64,000 nucleotides of DNA from Microbulbifer thermotolerans (GTDB lineage: Bacteria > Pseudomonadota > Gammaproteobacteria > Pseudomonadales > Cellvibrionaceae), in the NCBI RefSeq assembly GCF_900112305.1, contig NZ_FOKT01000002.1, positions 62,001-126,000 on the forward strand, in the 5' to 3' direction. Shown here in pieces: positions 35,862 through 47,074 of the stretch (its first letter is position 1; each line of letters opens with the position of its first letter). The translations under genes were made by a program, and so were the position numbers. A model generated the notes under the pieces. It searched no databases and was not told the DNA's origin. It worked only from the letters and a program-made list of their open reading frames with translations.

Positions 35862-35940
35862 TTAGCGATATGAGTGGGCGGCTGTTTAGAATGCCCGAAT
35901 CTCAATCACAGAGTTCCCACAATCAGCGAGAGGCCCGGAT

Positions 35941-38130
35941 ATGACGGAACGAGTCCAAATCGGAGAACTGCGAGTCGCATCAGAGTTGTACAACCTGGTT
36001 ACCGAGGAAGTGATTCCCGGCACTGGCGTCAGTGCCGATGTTTTCTGGGCAGAGTTCGAAAAAATTGTCCGCGATCTCGCACCGGTAAACCGTGCTTTGC
36101 TCGAAAAGCGCGACCGCATGCAGGAGGCGCTAGACCGCTGGTACACGGAAAATCCCGGAGCCTACCGGGATCTGGATAAATACAAGGCGTTTCTGCGCGA
36201 GATTGATTACCTGGTGGAAGAGCCTGAAGATTTCACGGCGACCACAGAAAATGTCGACCCGGAAATCGCTACTCTGGCCGGTCCGCAGCTGGTTGTGCCG
36301 GTGATGAACGCCCGCTACGCCCTGAATGCCGCCAACGCCCGCTGGGGCAGCCTCTACGACGCGCTCTACGGAACCGACGTCATCAGTGAAGAGAACGGCG
36401 CCACAAAGGGAGGCGAATACAACCCGGTGCGCGGCGCGGCAGTTATCCGCTACGCGCGGGAATTTCTCGACCGCTCCGCGCCGCTGACCTGCGGCAGCCA
36501 CAAGGATGCGGTGGAGTACCGCATCAACGGGTCTCTGCTGGAAGTGGAGCTCGCCGAGGGCGATATCGCCACCTTGCAAAACTTCAAGCAATTTGCAGGC
36601 TACCGCGGGGACAGTGACAAGCCGGAAGCCATACTGTTGCGCCACCACGGCTTGCATTTTGAGATTCAAATAGATCGCGAGAGTCCGATTGGCAAATCGG
36701 ATCCGGCGGGTGTCAAAGATATTCTGATGGAAGCCGCACTCACTACCATCATGGACTGTGAGGACTCGGTTGCAGCGGTTGACGCTGAGGACAAGGTGGT
36801 TGTTTACCGCAATTGGCTCGGCCTGATGAAAGGCGATCTCAAGGAGATGATCACCAAGGGCGGCAAGACTTTTGAGCGCACACTGAATCCCGACCGGGAA
36901 TACACATCCCCAAACGGCAATTCTTTCACGCTGCCCGGGCGCAGTCTTTTGTTTGTGCGCAACGTCGGGCATCTGATGACCAACGACGCCGTGCTCGACG
37001 GGAATGGCAATGAGGTGCCCGAAGGCATTCTCGACGGCATGGTCACCAGTCTGATCGCAATGCACGATATTCGCGGCAACAGCCCCTTTAAAAACTCCCG
37101 AACGGGCAGTATCTATATCGTCAAACCGAAAATGCACGGCCCTGAGGAAGTGGCGTTCTCCAACGAACTGTTTGACCGCATTGAAGATGCCCTGGGGCTT
37201 GAGCGCAACACCCTGAAGATGGGCATCATGGACGAGGAGCGCCGTACCTCCGTAAATCTCAAGGCGTGTATTGCAGCAGCAAAAGCGCGGGTTGTGTTTA
37301 TCAATACCGGCTTTCTCGACCGCACCGGGGATGAAATACACACCTCGATGCTGGCTGGCCCGATGATCCGCAAGGGAGATATGAAACAGTCCAAGTGGAT
37401 CAGCGCCTATGAAGACAGTAACGTCGATATCGGTTTGGCCACCGGACTCAAGGGGCGAGCGCAGATTGGCAAGGGCATGTGGCCCATACCGGACCAGATG
37501 GCAGCAATGATGCATGCCAAACTGGCCCACCCAATGGCTGGGGCGAACACTGCCTGGGTGCCGTCCCCGACCGCGGCCACTTTGCACGCCTTACACTACC
37601 ACAAGGTCGATGTCGCCAAGCGCCAGGAAGAGTTGGCCGGCCGCGCCCGCGCCAGCCTGGATGACATCCTCACTGTGCCTGTGGCGGAAACTCCGGATTG
37701 GAGCGCCGAGGAAATTCAACGCGAATTGGACAACAATGCCCAGGGAATACTCGGCTATGTGGTGCGCTGGGTGGAGCAGGGCATCGGTTGCTCCAAGGTG
37801 CCGGACATCAACGACATAGGCCTGATGGAAGACAGGGCGACACTGCGCATTTCCTCACAGCATATCGCCAACTGGCTCAAGCACGGTGTCGTAACCAGGG
37901 AACAGGTGCTGGAAACCATGCAGCGCATGGCCGCGGTAGTGGACCGGCAAAATGCCGGAGACCCCAATTACCGCGACATGTCGCCGGACTACGATAACAG
38001 TATCGCCTTTCAGGCGGCCTGTGAGTTGGTGTTTGAGGGCTGCACCCAGCCCAACGGTTACACTGAACCGGTGCTCCACCGCCGGCGCCGTGAGTTTAAG
38101 GCGAAATACTCTGAGGAAGCCGCTGCATAA
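35941..38130 (+). CDS. glcB: Malate synthase G
   Basis: Condenses glyoxylate with acetyl-CoA to malate, completing the glyoxylate shunt. The 729-residue protein is the single-chain G isoform (E. coli GlcB 723), with the N-terminal helical clasp, the barrel motifs [16 protein letters not shown] and [28 protein letters not shown], and the catalytic C-terminal region ending in [15 protein letters not shown]. Start ATG 35941 follows GAGAGGCC. It ends in a strong terminator. The pairing with aceA and a LysR gene in one locus makes it the shunt enzyme here, in place of the A isoform (AceB). Confidence 0.95.
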   Translation: MTERVQIGELRVASELYNLVTEEVIPGTGVSADVFWAEFEKIVRDLAPVNRALLEKRDRMQEALDRWYTENPGAYRDLDKYKAFLREIDYLVEEPEDFTATTENVDPEIATLAGPQLVVPVMNARYALNAANARWGSLYDALYGTDVISEENGATKGGEYNPVRGAAVIRYAREFLDRSAPLTCGSHKDAVEYRINGSLLEVELAEGDIATLQNFKQFAGYRGDSDKPEAILLRHHGLHFEIQIDRESPIGKSDPAGVKDILMEAALTTIMDCEDSVAAVDAEDKVVVYRNWLGLMKGDLKEMITKGGKTFERTLNPDREYTSPNGNSFTLPGRSLLFVRNVGHLMTNDAVLDGNGNEVPEGILDGMVTSLIAMHDIRGNSPFKNSRTGSIYIVKPKMHGPEEVAFSNELFDRIEDALGLERNTLKMGIMDEERRTSVNLKACIAAAKARVVFINTGFLDRTGDEIHTSMLAGPMIRKGDMKQSKWISAYEDSNVDIGLATGLKGRAQIGKGMWPIPDQMAAMMHAKLAHPMAGANTAWVPSPTAATLHALHYHKVDVAKRQEELAGRARASLDDILTVPVAETPDWSAEEIQRELDNNAQGILGYVVRWVEQGIGCSKVPDINDIGLMEDRATLRISSQHIANWLKHGVVTREQVLETMQRMAAVVDRQNAGDPNYRDMSPDYDNSIAFQAACELVFEGCTQPNGYTEPVLHRRRREFKAKYSEEAAA

Positions 38131-38180
38131 TGCGCCCGGGGGCTGCCCCCTCGGAGCACAAGTCGCCGGGAAACCATCTA

Positions 38181-38208
38181 GCAAAAAGGCCCCTCGGGGC
38201 CTTTTTGC
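38181..38208 (+). terminator. Rho-independent terminator after glcB
   Basis: A 13-bp perfect stem (GCAAAAAGGCCCC / GGGGCCTTTTTGC) with a 2-base apex has its T run inside the right arm. It begins 50 bases after the glcB stop. Confidence 0.9.
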
Positions 38209-38298
38209 GTTGTTGGTCTGGGGGAGCGGCTTGACCTAAAGAATAGTTGAGGTTTTAAGCTGCGTATTTCCCTGATTTGCCTCAAAGGTACAACCCCT

Positions 38299-39132
38299 AT
38301 GAAGCATACAGCAATCGATATGGAGGCATACTTTGCGCGTATCGGTTACACCGGTGAAAGCGTGGCGGTCCCGGAAACTGTGCGTGCGCTTGTCAGCTGC
38401 CATGTCCGATCCATTCCGTTTGAAAATATAGATCCCTTTCTCGGCCGGCCGGTGGCCATTGATTTGCCGAGTGTCGAGCACAAGCTGGTGCGCGGAGGAC
38501 GGGGTGGTTACTGTTTTGAACAGAATACCCTGTTGCGAGCAGTCCTCACAGAAATGGGGCTGCATGTTAAAGGGCTGGCTGCAAGGGTCCTCTGGCAGGC
38601 CCCGGAAAACTGCCGGCCGCCTCAAACACATATGATCCTCTGTTCCAAAATTGGTGGTGTACCCCACTTGATTGATGTCGGCTTCGGGGCGCGGACACCT
38701 ACGGCACCTTTGCGACTGGATACTGAAGGCGAGCAGGTGTGCAGTCACGGTGTCTACCGTCTGCTCCGGATCGGCGAGGATTTCGTTTTGCAGATGCAGA
38801 TTGACGGGCAATGGCTGCCGCTGTACCGCTTTGATCTACAGCGCCAGACACAAGAAGACTACAAGGTCTTCAACTGGTACAGCTCCACCTACCCGGAATC
38901 CCAGTTTGTACGGGAGTTGATCGCTGCTCGGGCACATGATCGCGGCCGCCATACTCTGCGCGGCAGGGAACTGCGTAGCTATCCCCATCAGGGAGCGGGT
39001 AGCATTTCCATGCTGGCGAATCCACGCGAGCTATGCGAAGCACTCGCCGATGTTTTCGGCATTAGACTGCCGGCCGGACAGCAGGTGACGCATGCTTTTG
39101 CGGCCTTGTTTGCCCGAGGAGAGAGCGCGTAA
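38299..39132 (+). CDS. nat: Arylamine N-acetyltransferase
   Basis: Transfers acetyl from acetyl-CoA to arylamines and hydrazines; role in the native host is unclear for most bacteria. The 277-residue protein has the cysteine-protease-like triad: Cys72 in RGGRGGYCFEQN, His111 in QTHMIL and Asp126 in IDVGFG. The N-terminal SIPFENID is another family mark. It is a single gene between the glcB terminator and the convergent LPMO gene. Confidence 0.93.
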   Translation: MKHTAIDMEAYFARIGYTGESVAVPETVRALVSCHVRSIPFENIDPFLGRPVAIDLPSVEHKLVRGGRGGYCFEQNTLLRAVLTEMGLHVKGLAARVLWQAPENCRPPQTHMILCSKIGGVPHLIDVGFGARTPTAPLRLDTEGEQVCSHGVYRLLRIGEDFVLQMQIDGQWLPLYRFDLQRQTQEDYKVFNWYSSTYPESQFVRELIAARAHDRGRHTLRGRELRSYPHQGAGSISMLANPRELCEALADVFGIRLPAGQQVTHAFAALFARGESA

Positions 39133-39190
39133 ACAAGGCCATTGCAAACCGCGATTGCCTGTGGCGGCGGCAATTTTATTAAAAGTGAAA

Positions 39191-39213
39191 CGCCCGTCTC
39201 TTGGAGACGGGCG
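39191..39213 (-). terminator. Terminator of the LPMO gene
   Basis: A 10-bp perfect stem (CGCCCGTCTC / GAGACGGGCG) with a TTG loop. On the minus strand it is followed by TTTCACTTTT, an interrupted T run. It begins 6 bases after the LPMO stop. Confidence 0.7.
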
Positions 39214-39219
39214 CGGTGC

Positions 39220-40650
39220 TTACAACTGTGTCCAGGCATCCTGCCAGTTGGCGCCTGTTCCCGGCGCATAATGGTAGGCGCTGTTAACATTGCACCAGTC
39301 TCCATATGGCCAGGGGCGGCACTGATAACGCTTGCCGTCACTGCCCAGAACTATGGTTTCACCGGGCACGTAGCTGCCGATCGCTTCCGGGTAGACATAA
39401 TCGTAGCCGCCAGTCCCGCCCGGACTATGATCGATATCCACTGTTGTGCTGTCGGTGAGTTGCCCATCGCTGACGGTGACCCTTACCGTGATTGTCTGGT
39501 GTTGTATCGGTTCACTGAGGTGAAGTGTTACGGAATCACCGCTTTCATCGCTGAGGCTGGCACCGCTGCCGGCGATTACGGTCCAGCTGAAGCTGAGTGG
39601 ATCGCCATCGGGATCGCTGGAGGCCGCTGCGGACAGGGTTATGTTGCCGGCGCCGCTAAGTGCGTTCGATTCAGCACTGAGCACCGCGACAGGCGGGTTG
39701 TTGCCGCGGGGAACCTGAATGTCGATCTCGTGGCTGAGATTGAGGTCGGCGAGGGTGTACACCCGGTTTCCATCGGCGGATCTCACCGGTGTTACCTCTC
39801 CGCTATTTGGGTCCAGTACGCCGATACGCGCGTATTGGGAGTGATTGTTGACCATCCGTGCAAAGCCGTAGGCCCAGTCCGCGGCGGATGTGGCGCCGGC
39901 AGTCACCGTATAACGCACACTTTCCATATCGTTGCCGCTGCTGTTGAACAGGCGCAGGGTCACACTACTGCCTTCAGCTAAATCTGTTTGCGCTGAAAAG
40001 TCGCCCTCATCGGCCCATGGGCTGGCGGCATTTCCCAGAATAACATCGGTGCAAGTGTAGAAGGCTTCTCCGCTGTCGGAGCGCTGCCAAGTGGTATAGA
40101 TCACGTGTTTGCCGCTGACCGGTGGCAGAGGACAGTTGAGTTTATAGCGATTGTTGGCACTGAGCGGTACTTCTCCCAGGCGGCAGAATTCGAAAAGGTC
40201 GCTCCACTTTAACGGCGTGTCCGGTGTATAGCCCTGACGGGTTACGTAGAAGACCCATTCCTGAGTTGCGTGGGGCGCTGTGGCCCAGAATTCGAACTCA
40301 AAAGTGCCGTCACTCTTAGGGGCAATGGGGGTTGCCTGCCAGTCGGCGCGGGCAAGGTCCAATCCGGCGAACTTGGCATTGCCTCCAGCGCATAGCTGGC
40401 CATCCGGCACCACGGCACGATGGTTGCCATTGGCGGCGGCCTGATTGATGCCGTTCCAATCGTAAAATGCTTGGGTTCCAGCAAAATCCTTGGCCGCGGC
40501 ACATGCCGGGTCTGAGGGGTTCTCTGGGTTATTGAGGAAACAGTTGTAGACGCGGCTTTCGGGTACCACCATGGTGCCGTGCGCGAGCGCCTGACTGGCG
40601 GAAAGCATAAGAGTCGCGGTACAAAGCAGGGGCAGGGGGTTGCGCATCAT
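39220..40650 (-). CDS. Secreted AA10 lytic polysaccharide monooxygenase with chitin-binding domain
   Basis: A 476-residue secreted copper enzyme that cuts crystalline chitin or cellulose oxidatively. The signal peptide (residues 1-23) ends LMLSASQALA, leaving histidine as the mature N-terminus (HGTMVVPESR). The second copper histidine is residue 77 in GNHRAVVPDGQLC; GEAFYTCTD carries the axial aromatic. After the AA10 domain (about 24-210) come a GbpA_2-like domain (about 215-320), a PKD-type domain (NPPVAVLSAESNALSGAG onward, about 325-415), an SPGGTGG linker, and a 60-residue aromatic C-terminal module ending WQDAWTQL, resembling CBM73 or CBM5/12. I start at the ATG at 40650, with AGGAG 7 bases upstream; the ATG at 40668 lies before that site. 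No chitinase is adjacent. Confidence 0.92.
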   Translation of the reverse strand: MMRNPLPLLCTATLMLSASQALAHGTMVVPESRVYNCFLNNPENPSDPACAAAKDFAGTQAFYDWNGINQAAANGNHRAVVPDGQLCAGGNAKFAGLDLARADWQATPIAPKSDGTFEFEFWATAPHATQEWVFYVTRQGYTPDTPLKWSDLFEFCRLGEVPLSANNRYKLNCPLPPVSGKHVIYTTWQRSDSGEAFYTCTDVILGNAASPWADEGDFSAQTDLAEGSSVTLRLFNSSGNDMESVRYTVTAGATSAADWAYGFARMVNNHSQYARIGVLDPNSGEVTPVRSADGNRVYTLADLNLSHEIDIQVPRGNNPPVAVLSAESNALSGAGNITLSAAASSDPDGDPLSFSWTVIAGSGASLSDESGDSVTLHLSEPIQHQTITVRVTVSDGQLTDSTTVDIDHSPGGTGGYDYVYPEAIGSYVPGETIVLGSDGKRYQCRPWPYGDWCNVNSAYHYAPGTGANWQDAWTQL

Positions 40651-40915
40651 GCGGTTTCTCCTGTGCATATATTTCTTTTTGTTGGCATTAAGAACGCGGA
40701 AAAAATAATGACAGCGCTGACATCTGGTTTTTATGCTATGTGTTAACTGTTAGATGCCAAGTCATTTCGGCGCCAATTCGATTTGGATTGGGTGGGGCAT
40801 TTAAAATTTGCGCTGCAGCGCACAGTATTGGCGGGAGATGCTTCTCACGGTCATGCCGCTATGTGTGGTCGCCACTTCCTGCTGAGCGCGCTTGCGGCGG
40901 GAAGCTATCGGTGGG

Positions 40916-41395
40916 TTAGAGTTGCAGGCACCGCAGGTTGGGGTCTGTTGTGGCCAGGTCCCAGTCGCGTTCGAATATATCTTGCAGCTTGTGTGCGCGA
41001 ACCTGGTTTTGCGCATGGTAGCTGCCAGACCAGCGCTCCCTGTCATCGCACTGCAGTACACCGCGGCCATCCGCAACTGCGAACTCCCAGTCTGCGGTGT
41101 CCACTGTGGCTTGAATCTTGCGGATCTGTATGCGCGAGCTGAGCCGCTGGGCCAGGGCATGGGTGCGATGGAATTGCCGCACAATGGGGTCTGAGTCCCG
41201 GATCAAAATGCGCACCCGCGCAAACCGGCTGCCGCGGGCGAAATCTGAGAGTGCCTGTGTTACCGCTTCGTCGTGGTAGAGAGGGCGGGCCAGGTTTTGG
41301 GAAAAAATCAGGCACTCTCTGCGGGCGTTGCCAACGAGTGTGATCAGTGCCGCGCGGAAGGCGGCGATGTCTTCCAGCAGCTGTGCGTCAGTCAA
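40916..41395 (-). CDS. Conserved protein of unknown function (DUF7931-like)
   Basis: A 159-residue cytoplasmic protein. I start it at TTG 41395, whose frame overlaps the end of the upstream GNAT gene by 8 bases; longer starts would lie deep inside that gene. The sequence has FSQNLARPLYHDEAVTQAL, RVRILIRDSDPIVRQFHRTH and WEFAVADGRGVLQCDD, a pattern that recalls phospholipase D-like folds without the HKD motif. I recall similar Pseudomonas genes behind a GNAT gene and the RoxA-like gene, annotated only as DUFs; the DUF7931 assignment is tentative. It is the last gene of a three-gene operon. The 265 bases beyond it (40651-40915) hold the LPMO promoter region and nothing else I can name. Confidence 0.6.
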   Translation of the reverse strand: MTDAQLLEDIAAFRAALITLVGNARRECLIFSQNLARPLYHDEAVTQALSDFARGSRFARVRILIRDSDPIVRQFHRTHALAQRLSSRIQIRKIQATVDTADWEFAVADGRGVLQCDDRERWSGSYHAQNQVRAHKLQDIFERDWDLATTDPNLRCLQL

Positions 41396-41813
41396 GGAGG
41401 CGCACCATCTTGATGTGTGGGATATCCGCCTCGATGAAGGGTTCTCCCTCGGAGCGGAATCCCGCCTTGCGATAGAAGCCCTCTGCATGGGACTGCGCGT
41501 GCAGGTAAACGCTGCTGAAGCCGTGTTCCCGCGCATAGTTACAGATAAAGGTAAGCAGCTGCAGACCCAGACCGCAGCCGCGAGCCTTTTTCACCACCGC
41601 CATGCGTCCAATTTTGCCGCTGGTGGTGATGCGGGCGGTCGCCAGGGGTTCTTTGCCTTGCACAATCAGGAAATGTTGTGCTGTTTCTTCTTCCTGGTCC
41701 CACTCTATGTCTGGATCTACATTCTGCTCATGGATAAATACCGCTTCGCGTACCTGGCGAATCAACGCAAGATCCGCTTCCCAGGCCGCCAGGCGGATTT
41801 CCGTGTCGGCCAT
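41388..41813 (-). CDS. GNAT family N-acetyltransferase
   Basis: A 141-residue acetyltransferase. The acetyl-CoA pyrophosphate-binding motif A is seen in IGRMAVVKKARGCGLGLQLL at about residues 68-87, preceded by the N-terminal VFIHEQNVDPDIEWDQ typical of the ElaA/YjdJ-like group and followed by YLHAQSHAEGFYRKAGF. Substrate is unknown. Its start overlaps the stop of the RoxA-like gene (TAATG) and its stop overlaps the next gene, so the three are translationally coupled. Confidence 0.85.
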   Translation of the reverse strand: MADTEIRLAAWEADLALIRQVREAVFIHEQNVDPDIEWDQEEETAQHFLIVQGKEPLATARITTSGKIGRMAVVKKARGCGLGLQLLTFICNYAREHGFSSVYLHAQSHAEGFYRKAGFRSEGEPFIEADIPHIKMVRLLD

Positions 41814-42967
41814 TAGAAGTCCTCCGGCGGGTAGATCAGGCTGCCTTGGGAAACAAGCTGATCGATTAGCCCATCATTTGCAGCCAATTCCGGGAAATTG
41901 TCGGTATCCATTTGCGTAATAACCCGGTTTTCACAGAAGCGCTCAATGAAGGGAAGCGGGGCGGAGTAGGGTTCTCCGTCCACGAATAGCGTCTGTGGTT
42001 CGCGGCAAAAGGCACAGCGGGAACCGGGGTTAAGGACCAGAGTTGCACCTGCCGACAGCTGCGTACGCCAGTCTTCGGCATCACCGGCGTCGAGTGCTAC
42101 TGTCTCGGGATACTTCACCTCTGTCATTACTGCACCCAACCACTGGGCGACTTTGTGCGGCTGCTGCAGCCAGCTGCTCAATTGCTCCTGCAGGCGGATT
42201 ATTGAGGCGGGGTCTATTTCCGCCGGATGGCGCGCAGGAGCGATGCCCGGGTCCGAGTAACGCAAGTGCTGCGGCAGCCCTTGCGCCAGTTCTGCTGCCA
42301 AGTCTTCCAGAATCGTCGCTGCCGATGGAGCTCGAAATCCGATGGAAATTGTGGTGCAGGGGCCTTCGGCGATCCCCCAATGACTGAACTGGGGCGGCAG
42401 GTAGAGCATGTCACCGGGTTCCAGAAGCCAGCTGTTTTCCGCTTCGAAGTCTCTGAGAATATTAAGCGGTGTCCCTTCGACCCGCGGGCTATCATCATTG
42501 GCTTTTGCCCCCTGGTGCCAGAGACGCTTCCCCTCTGCCTGCAGCAGGAAGACATCGTAATAGTCAAAGTGGGGGCCGACACTGCCCTTGTCCGCGGCGT
42601 AACTGATCATCACGTCGTCCAGGCGCCAGTCCGGAATAAAGCGGAAGTGTTCTTTCAGCGCTGCGACTTCTGACAGCCACTGATCCACCGCCTGTACCAG
42701 TAAAGTCCAGTGGCTGCGGGGCAGGGAGAGGAAATCCTCTTCGGAGAAGGGGCCTGTACGCAATTGCCAGGGCCCTTCGCTGCCATTTTCCAGTACCAGG
42801 CGCGACTCCACGGTTTCTTCCAGCGCCATACCGGCAAGCTCCTCGCCGGATATCGGCGATACGAAGCCCGGTATGGCGTTGCGGATCAGCAGGGGTTTTT
42901 GCTGCCAGTAATCGCGGAGGAATTCCTCAACGGGCATGTTGCCGAGATGGGTAAATGGTTTGGCCAC
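41813..42967 (-). CDS. roxA: Ribosomal protein arginine hydroxylase-type cupin oxygenase (RoxA/YcfD)
   Basis: A 2-oxoglutarate and iron(II)-dependent JmjC oxygenase; E. coli RoxA hydroxylates an arginine of ribosomal protein L16. The 384-residue protein matches it in SPISGEELAGMALEETVESRLV, PDWRLDDVMISYA, the metal-binding HFDYYDVFLLQ (HxD), and [17 protein letters not shown], which supplies the distal histidine. The winged-helix C-terminus follows. I start at GTG 42967, where GGGAAG is at 6 bases; a GTG at 42997 and ATG at 42937 are alternatives. The E. coli gene also lies just downstream of purB (after phoPQ), which supports the call. Confidence 0.88.
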   Translation of the reverse strand: MAKPFTHLGNMPVEEFLRDYWQQKPLLIRNAIPGFVSPISGEELAGMALEETVESRLVLENGSEGPWQLRTGPFSEEDFLSLPRSHWTLLVQAVDQWLSEVAALKEHFRFIPDWRLDDVMISYAADKGSVGPHFDYYDVFLLQAEGKRLWHQGAKANDDSPRVEGTPLNILRDFEAENSWLLEPGDMLYLPPQFSHWGIAEGPCTTISIGFRAPSAATILEDLAAELAQGLPQHLRYSDPGIAPARHPAEIDPASIIRLQEQLSSWLQQPHKVAQWLGAVMTEVKYPETVALDAGDAEDWRTQLSAGATLVLNPGSRCAFCREPQTLFVDGEPYSAPLPFIERFCENRVITQMDTDNFPELAANDGLIDQLVSQGSLIYPPEDF

Positions 42968-43066
42968 GGAAAGCTTCCCAGAGATGCCAATCAGCACCTA
43001 TTGATTGGATAGATTTGAACCGGGGTGGGCGGCTTTTGTCGCCCACCTCACCGGGATACTCCACAC

Positions 43067-45090
<2,024 letters not shown>

Positions 45091-45099
45091 AGGTACTCC

Positions 45100-46242
45100 T
45101 TAATTTTCCTGATATTTTTTCGGCAAGGATGTGCCCACCCCGGTGGGCTTTTCGATGACAGCACCACCGAGACAGATATCGCCGTCGTAGAGTACGAGAG
45201 ACTGTCCCGGTGTAATTGCCCGCTGAGGCTCGTCAAAGACCACTATAAGACCGCCATCTGCACGCAGTCTGACTGTACAGTCCTGATCGGGCTGACGGTA
45301 ACGCGTTTTGGCCTTGCAGCGAAACTCGGATGCGGGTGCGCTGCCGTTGATCCAATGTGCCAAGCTCGCTTCGAGGCCGGTAGCGTACAACAGTGGGTGG
45401 TGTGCTCCCTGGGCAACGATCAGCACATTGCGTCCAAGATCCTTGCCGACCACATACCAGGGGGCATCACCCGCACCGCGAACGCCGCCGATTCCCAGCC
45501 CTTGACGCTGTCCTATGGTGTGGTACATCAGACCGGAATGCTGCCCCATGACTTGGCCTTCCGGGGTTTCCATGTCGCCCGGTTGTGCCGGCAGATACTG
45601 CTCAAGAAAATCCTTGAAACGGCGCTCCCCGATAAAACAGATGCCAGTACTGTCTTTCTTGTTGTGGGTGACAAAGCCGTTCGCCTCGGCTATCCGGCGC
45701 ACCTCCGGCTTTTCCAGCTCACCCAGAGGAAATAGCGACTTGGCGAAAGCCGCTTCATCCACCGCATGCAGGAAGTAACTCTGGTCCTTATTTCCATCCA
45801 CGCCTTTCAGTAAGCAGGTGCGGCCATTCTCGGTTTTGCAGCGCGCATAGTGGCCGGTGGCAATGGCATCAGCGCCCAACACTTCCGCGTACTCAAGGAA
45901 GACCTTGAACTTGATCTCGCGGTTACAGAGGATATCCGGGTTCGGCGTCCGGCCAGCCTTGTACTCGGCCAGGAAGTGCTCAAACACCTGATCCCAATAC
46001 TCCGCGGCGAAGTTTGCCGTGTGTAGTTTGATGCCGAGCCGTTTGCACACAGCTTCTGCGTCGGCCAGGTCTGCCTTGGCTGTACAGTACTCGGTACCGT
46101 CGTCTTCGTCCCAATTTTTCATGAACAAGCCTTCGACCTGGTACCCCTGCTGTTTCAGCAGCAGGGCGGCCACGGAGGAGTCCACGCCGCCGGACATTCC
46201 GACGATCACGCGTTGGGGCTTTGCAGAGGTGGAATCAGACAT
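45100..46242 (-). CDS. mnmA: tRNA-specific 2-thiouridylase
   Basis: Thiolates uridine 34 in tRNA for Glu, Gln and Lys. The 380-residue protein has the PP-loop [16 protein letters not shown], the first catalytic cysteine in [12 protein letters not shown] and the second in [11 protein letters not shown], and the C-terminal beta-barrel. I start at ATG 46242 ([12 protein letters not shown]) from family comparison; no strong ribosome site is seen for it or for the in-frame GTG further upstream. First of the mnmA-hflD-purB overlapping set. Confidence 0.95.
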   Translation of the reverse strand: MSDSTSAKPQRVIVGMSGGVDSSVAALLLKQQGYQVEGLFMKNWDEDDGTEYCTAKADLADAEAVCKRLGIKLHTANFAAEYWDQVFEHFLAEYKAGRTPNPDILCNREIKFKVFLEYAEVLGADAIATGHYARCKTENGRTCLLKGVDGNKDQSYFLHAVDEAAFAKSLFPLGELEKPEVRRIAEANGFVTHNKKDSTGICFIGERRFKDFLEQYLPAQPGDMETPEGQVMGQHSGLMYHTIGQRQGLGIGGVRGAGDAPWYVVGKDLGRNVLIVAQGAHHPLLYATGLEASLAHWINGSAPASEFRCKAKTRYRQPDQDCTVRLRADGGLIVVFDEPQRAITPGQSLVLYDGDICLGGAVIEKPTGVGTSLPKKYQEN

Positions 46243-46314
46243 AGATGAGAATGGGCAACTACACAAAAGGGGGCGAATTTTACCCGTGATTAGGGGTTGT
46301 GACCAAGACCGTGC

Positions 46315-46914
46315 TTACCGCGGCCAGCGGCGCCGGCGCTGGCCGCGCACAGACGCGGGTCGTGCGGGAGCTGCAAATACCTCCTCGGCGCGCTGCTCTC
46401 CGGGGCGCAGACCGCCGAGTTGCCAATTGCCGATGGCTGTGCGGATCAGGCGCAGCGTCGGGAAGCCAACCGCCGCGGTCATGCGCCGTACTTGCCGGTT
46501 GCGCCCTTCGCTGATGGTTAACTCCAGCCAGGAGGTCGGGATAGCCTTGCGCTCTCGCACCGGTGGGACCCGCGGCCATACCGCCGGCTCCCGCAGGTGC
46601 CGGGCTTTGGCCGGTGCGGTCAAGCCATCCTTTAGTTTGACGCCGCGGCGCAATTCGCCGAGCGCCGCATTGTCGATTTCTCCCTCAACCTGTACCCAGT
46701 AAGTTTTCGGCAGTTTCTGCCGCGGATGGCTGATCTGATGTTGTAATGCGCCATCATCGGTGAGAAGCAGCAGCCCTTCGGAGTCGAAATCCAGGCGCCC
46801 GGCGGCGTAAAAGCCCTTTCGATGGATAAAGTCCGCCAGGGTGGGGCGCCCACTGCTGTCGGTGAATTGACTCAATACGCCGTAAGGCTTGTTGAAAAGA
46901 ATGATTTGACTCAT
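46315..46914 (-). CDS. rluE: 23S rRNA pseudouridine synthase, RluE type
   Basis: A small pseudouridine synthase of the RsuA family, expected to modify U2457 of 23S rRNA. The 199-residue protein lacks the N-terminal S4 domain, as RluE does. The catalytic aspartate is in [17 protein letters not shown] near residue 41, and [11 protein letters not shown] near residue 135 is the second family motif. The C-terminal tail is very basic ([10 protein letters not shown]). It is divergent from icd, just as in E. coli, and lies 72 bases upstream of mnmA on the same strand. Confidence 0.88.
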   Translation of the reverse strand: MSQIILFNKPYGVLSQFTDSSGRPTLADFIHRKGFYAAGRLDFDSEGLLLLTDDGALQHQISHPRQKLPKTYWVQVEGEIDNAALGELRRGVKLKDGLTAPAKARHLREPAVWPRVPPVRERKAIPTSWLELTISEGRNRQVRRMTAAVGFPTLRLIRTAIGNWQLGGLRPGEQRAEEVFAAPARPASVRGQRRRRWPR

Positions 46915-46959
46915 GAATGCGCACCAGCATGTAATCCAGCTACAAAAGCGGGGCGATAT

Positions 46960-46968
46960 TGGTATAAT
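46960..46968 (+). promoter_or_regulatory. Extended -10 promoter element for icd
   Basis: TGGTATAAT is a perfect extended -10 (TGn plus TATAAT). It lies about 105 bases before the icd start, in the divergent rluE-icd region. No clear -35 is needed for this class. It implies a leader of roughly 100 bases. Confidence 0.5.
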
Positions 46969-47074
46969 CCCGCCGTTTTTTCATTCCGCCCCGACTTAGT
47001 GTCGACGGAGTTCGGGGGGCGGGGCAAGCAACACCCGACCTAAACAGTCACAGAGTTTTGGGAGTTTAAGCAAT

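Noticed and set aside
36130-37587. A 485-codon open frame antisense to malate synthase G.
   Set aside because: The sense strand encodes a complete GlcB with all family motifs; the antisense frame has no recognisable domain and arises from GC-rich codon bias.
39142-39981. A 279-codon plus-strand frame across the LPMO gene.
   Set aside because: The minus strand holds the LPMO with signal peptide and copper ligands; the plus frame also runs through the terminator stem.
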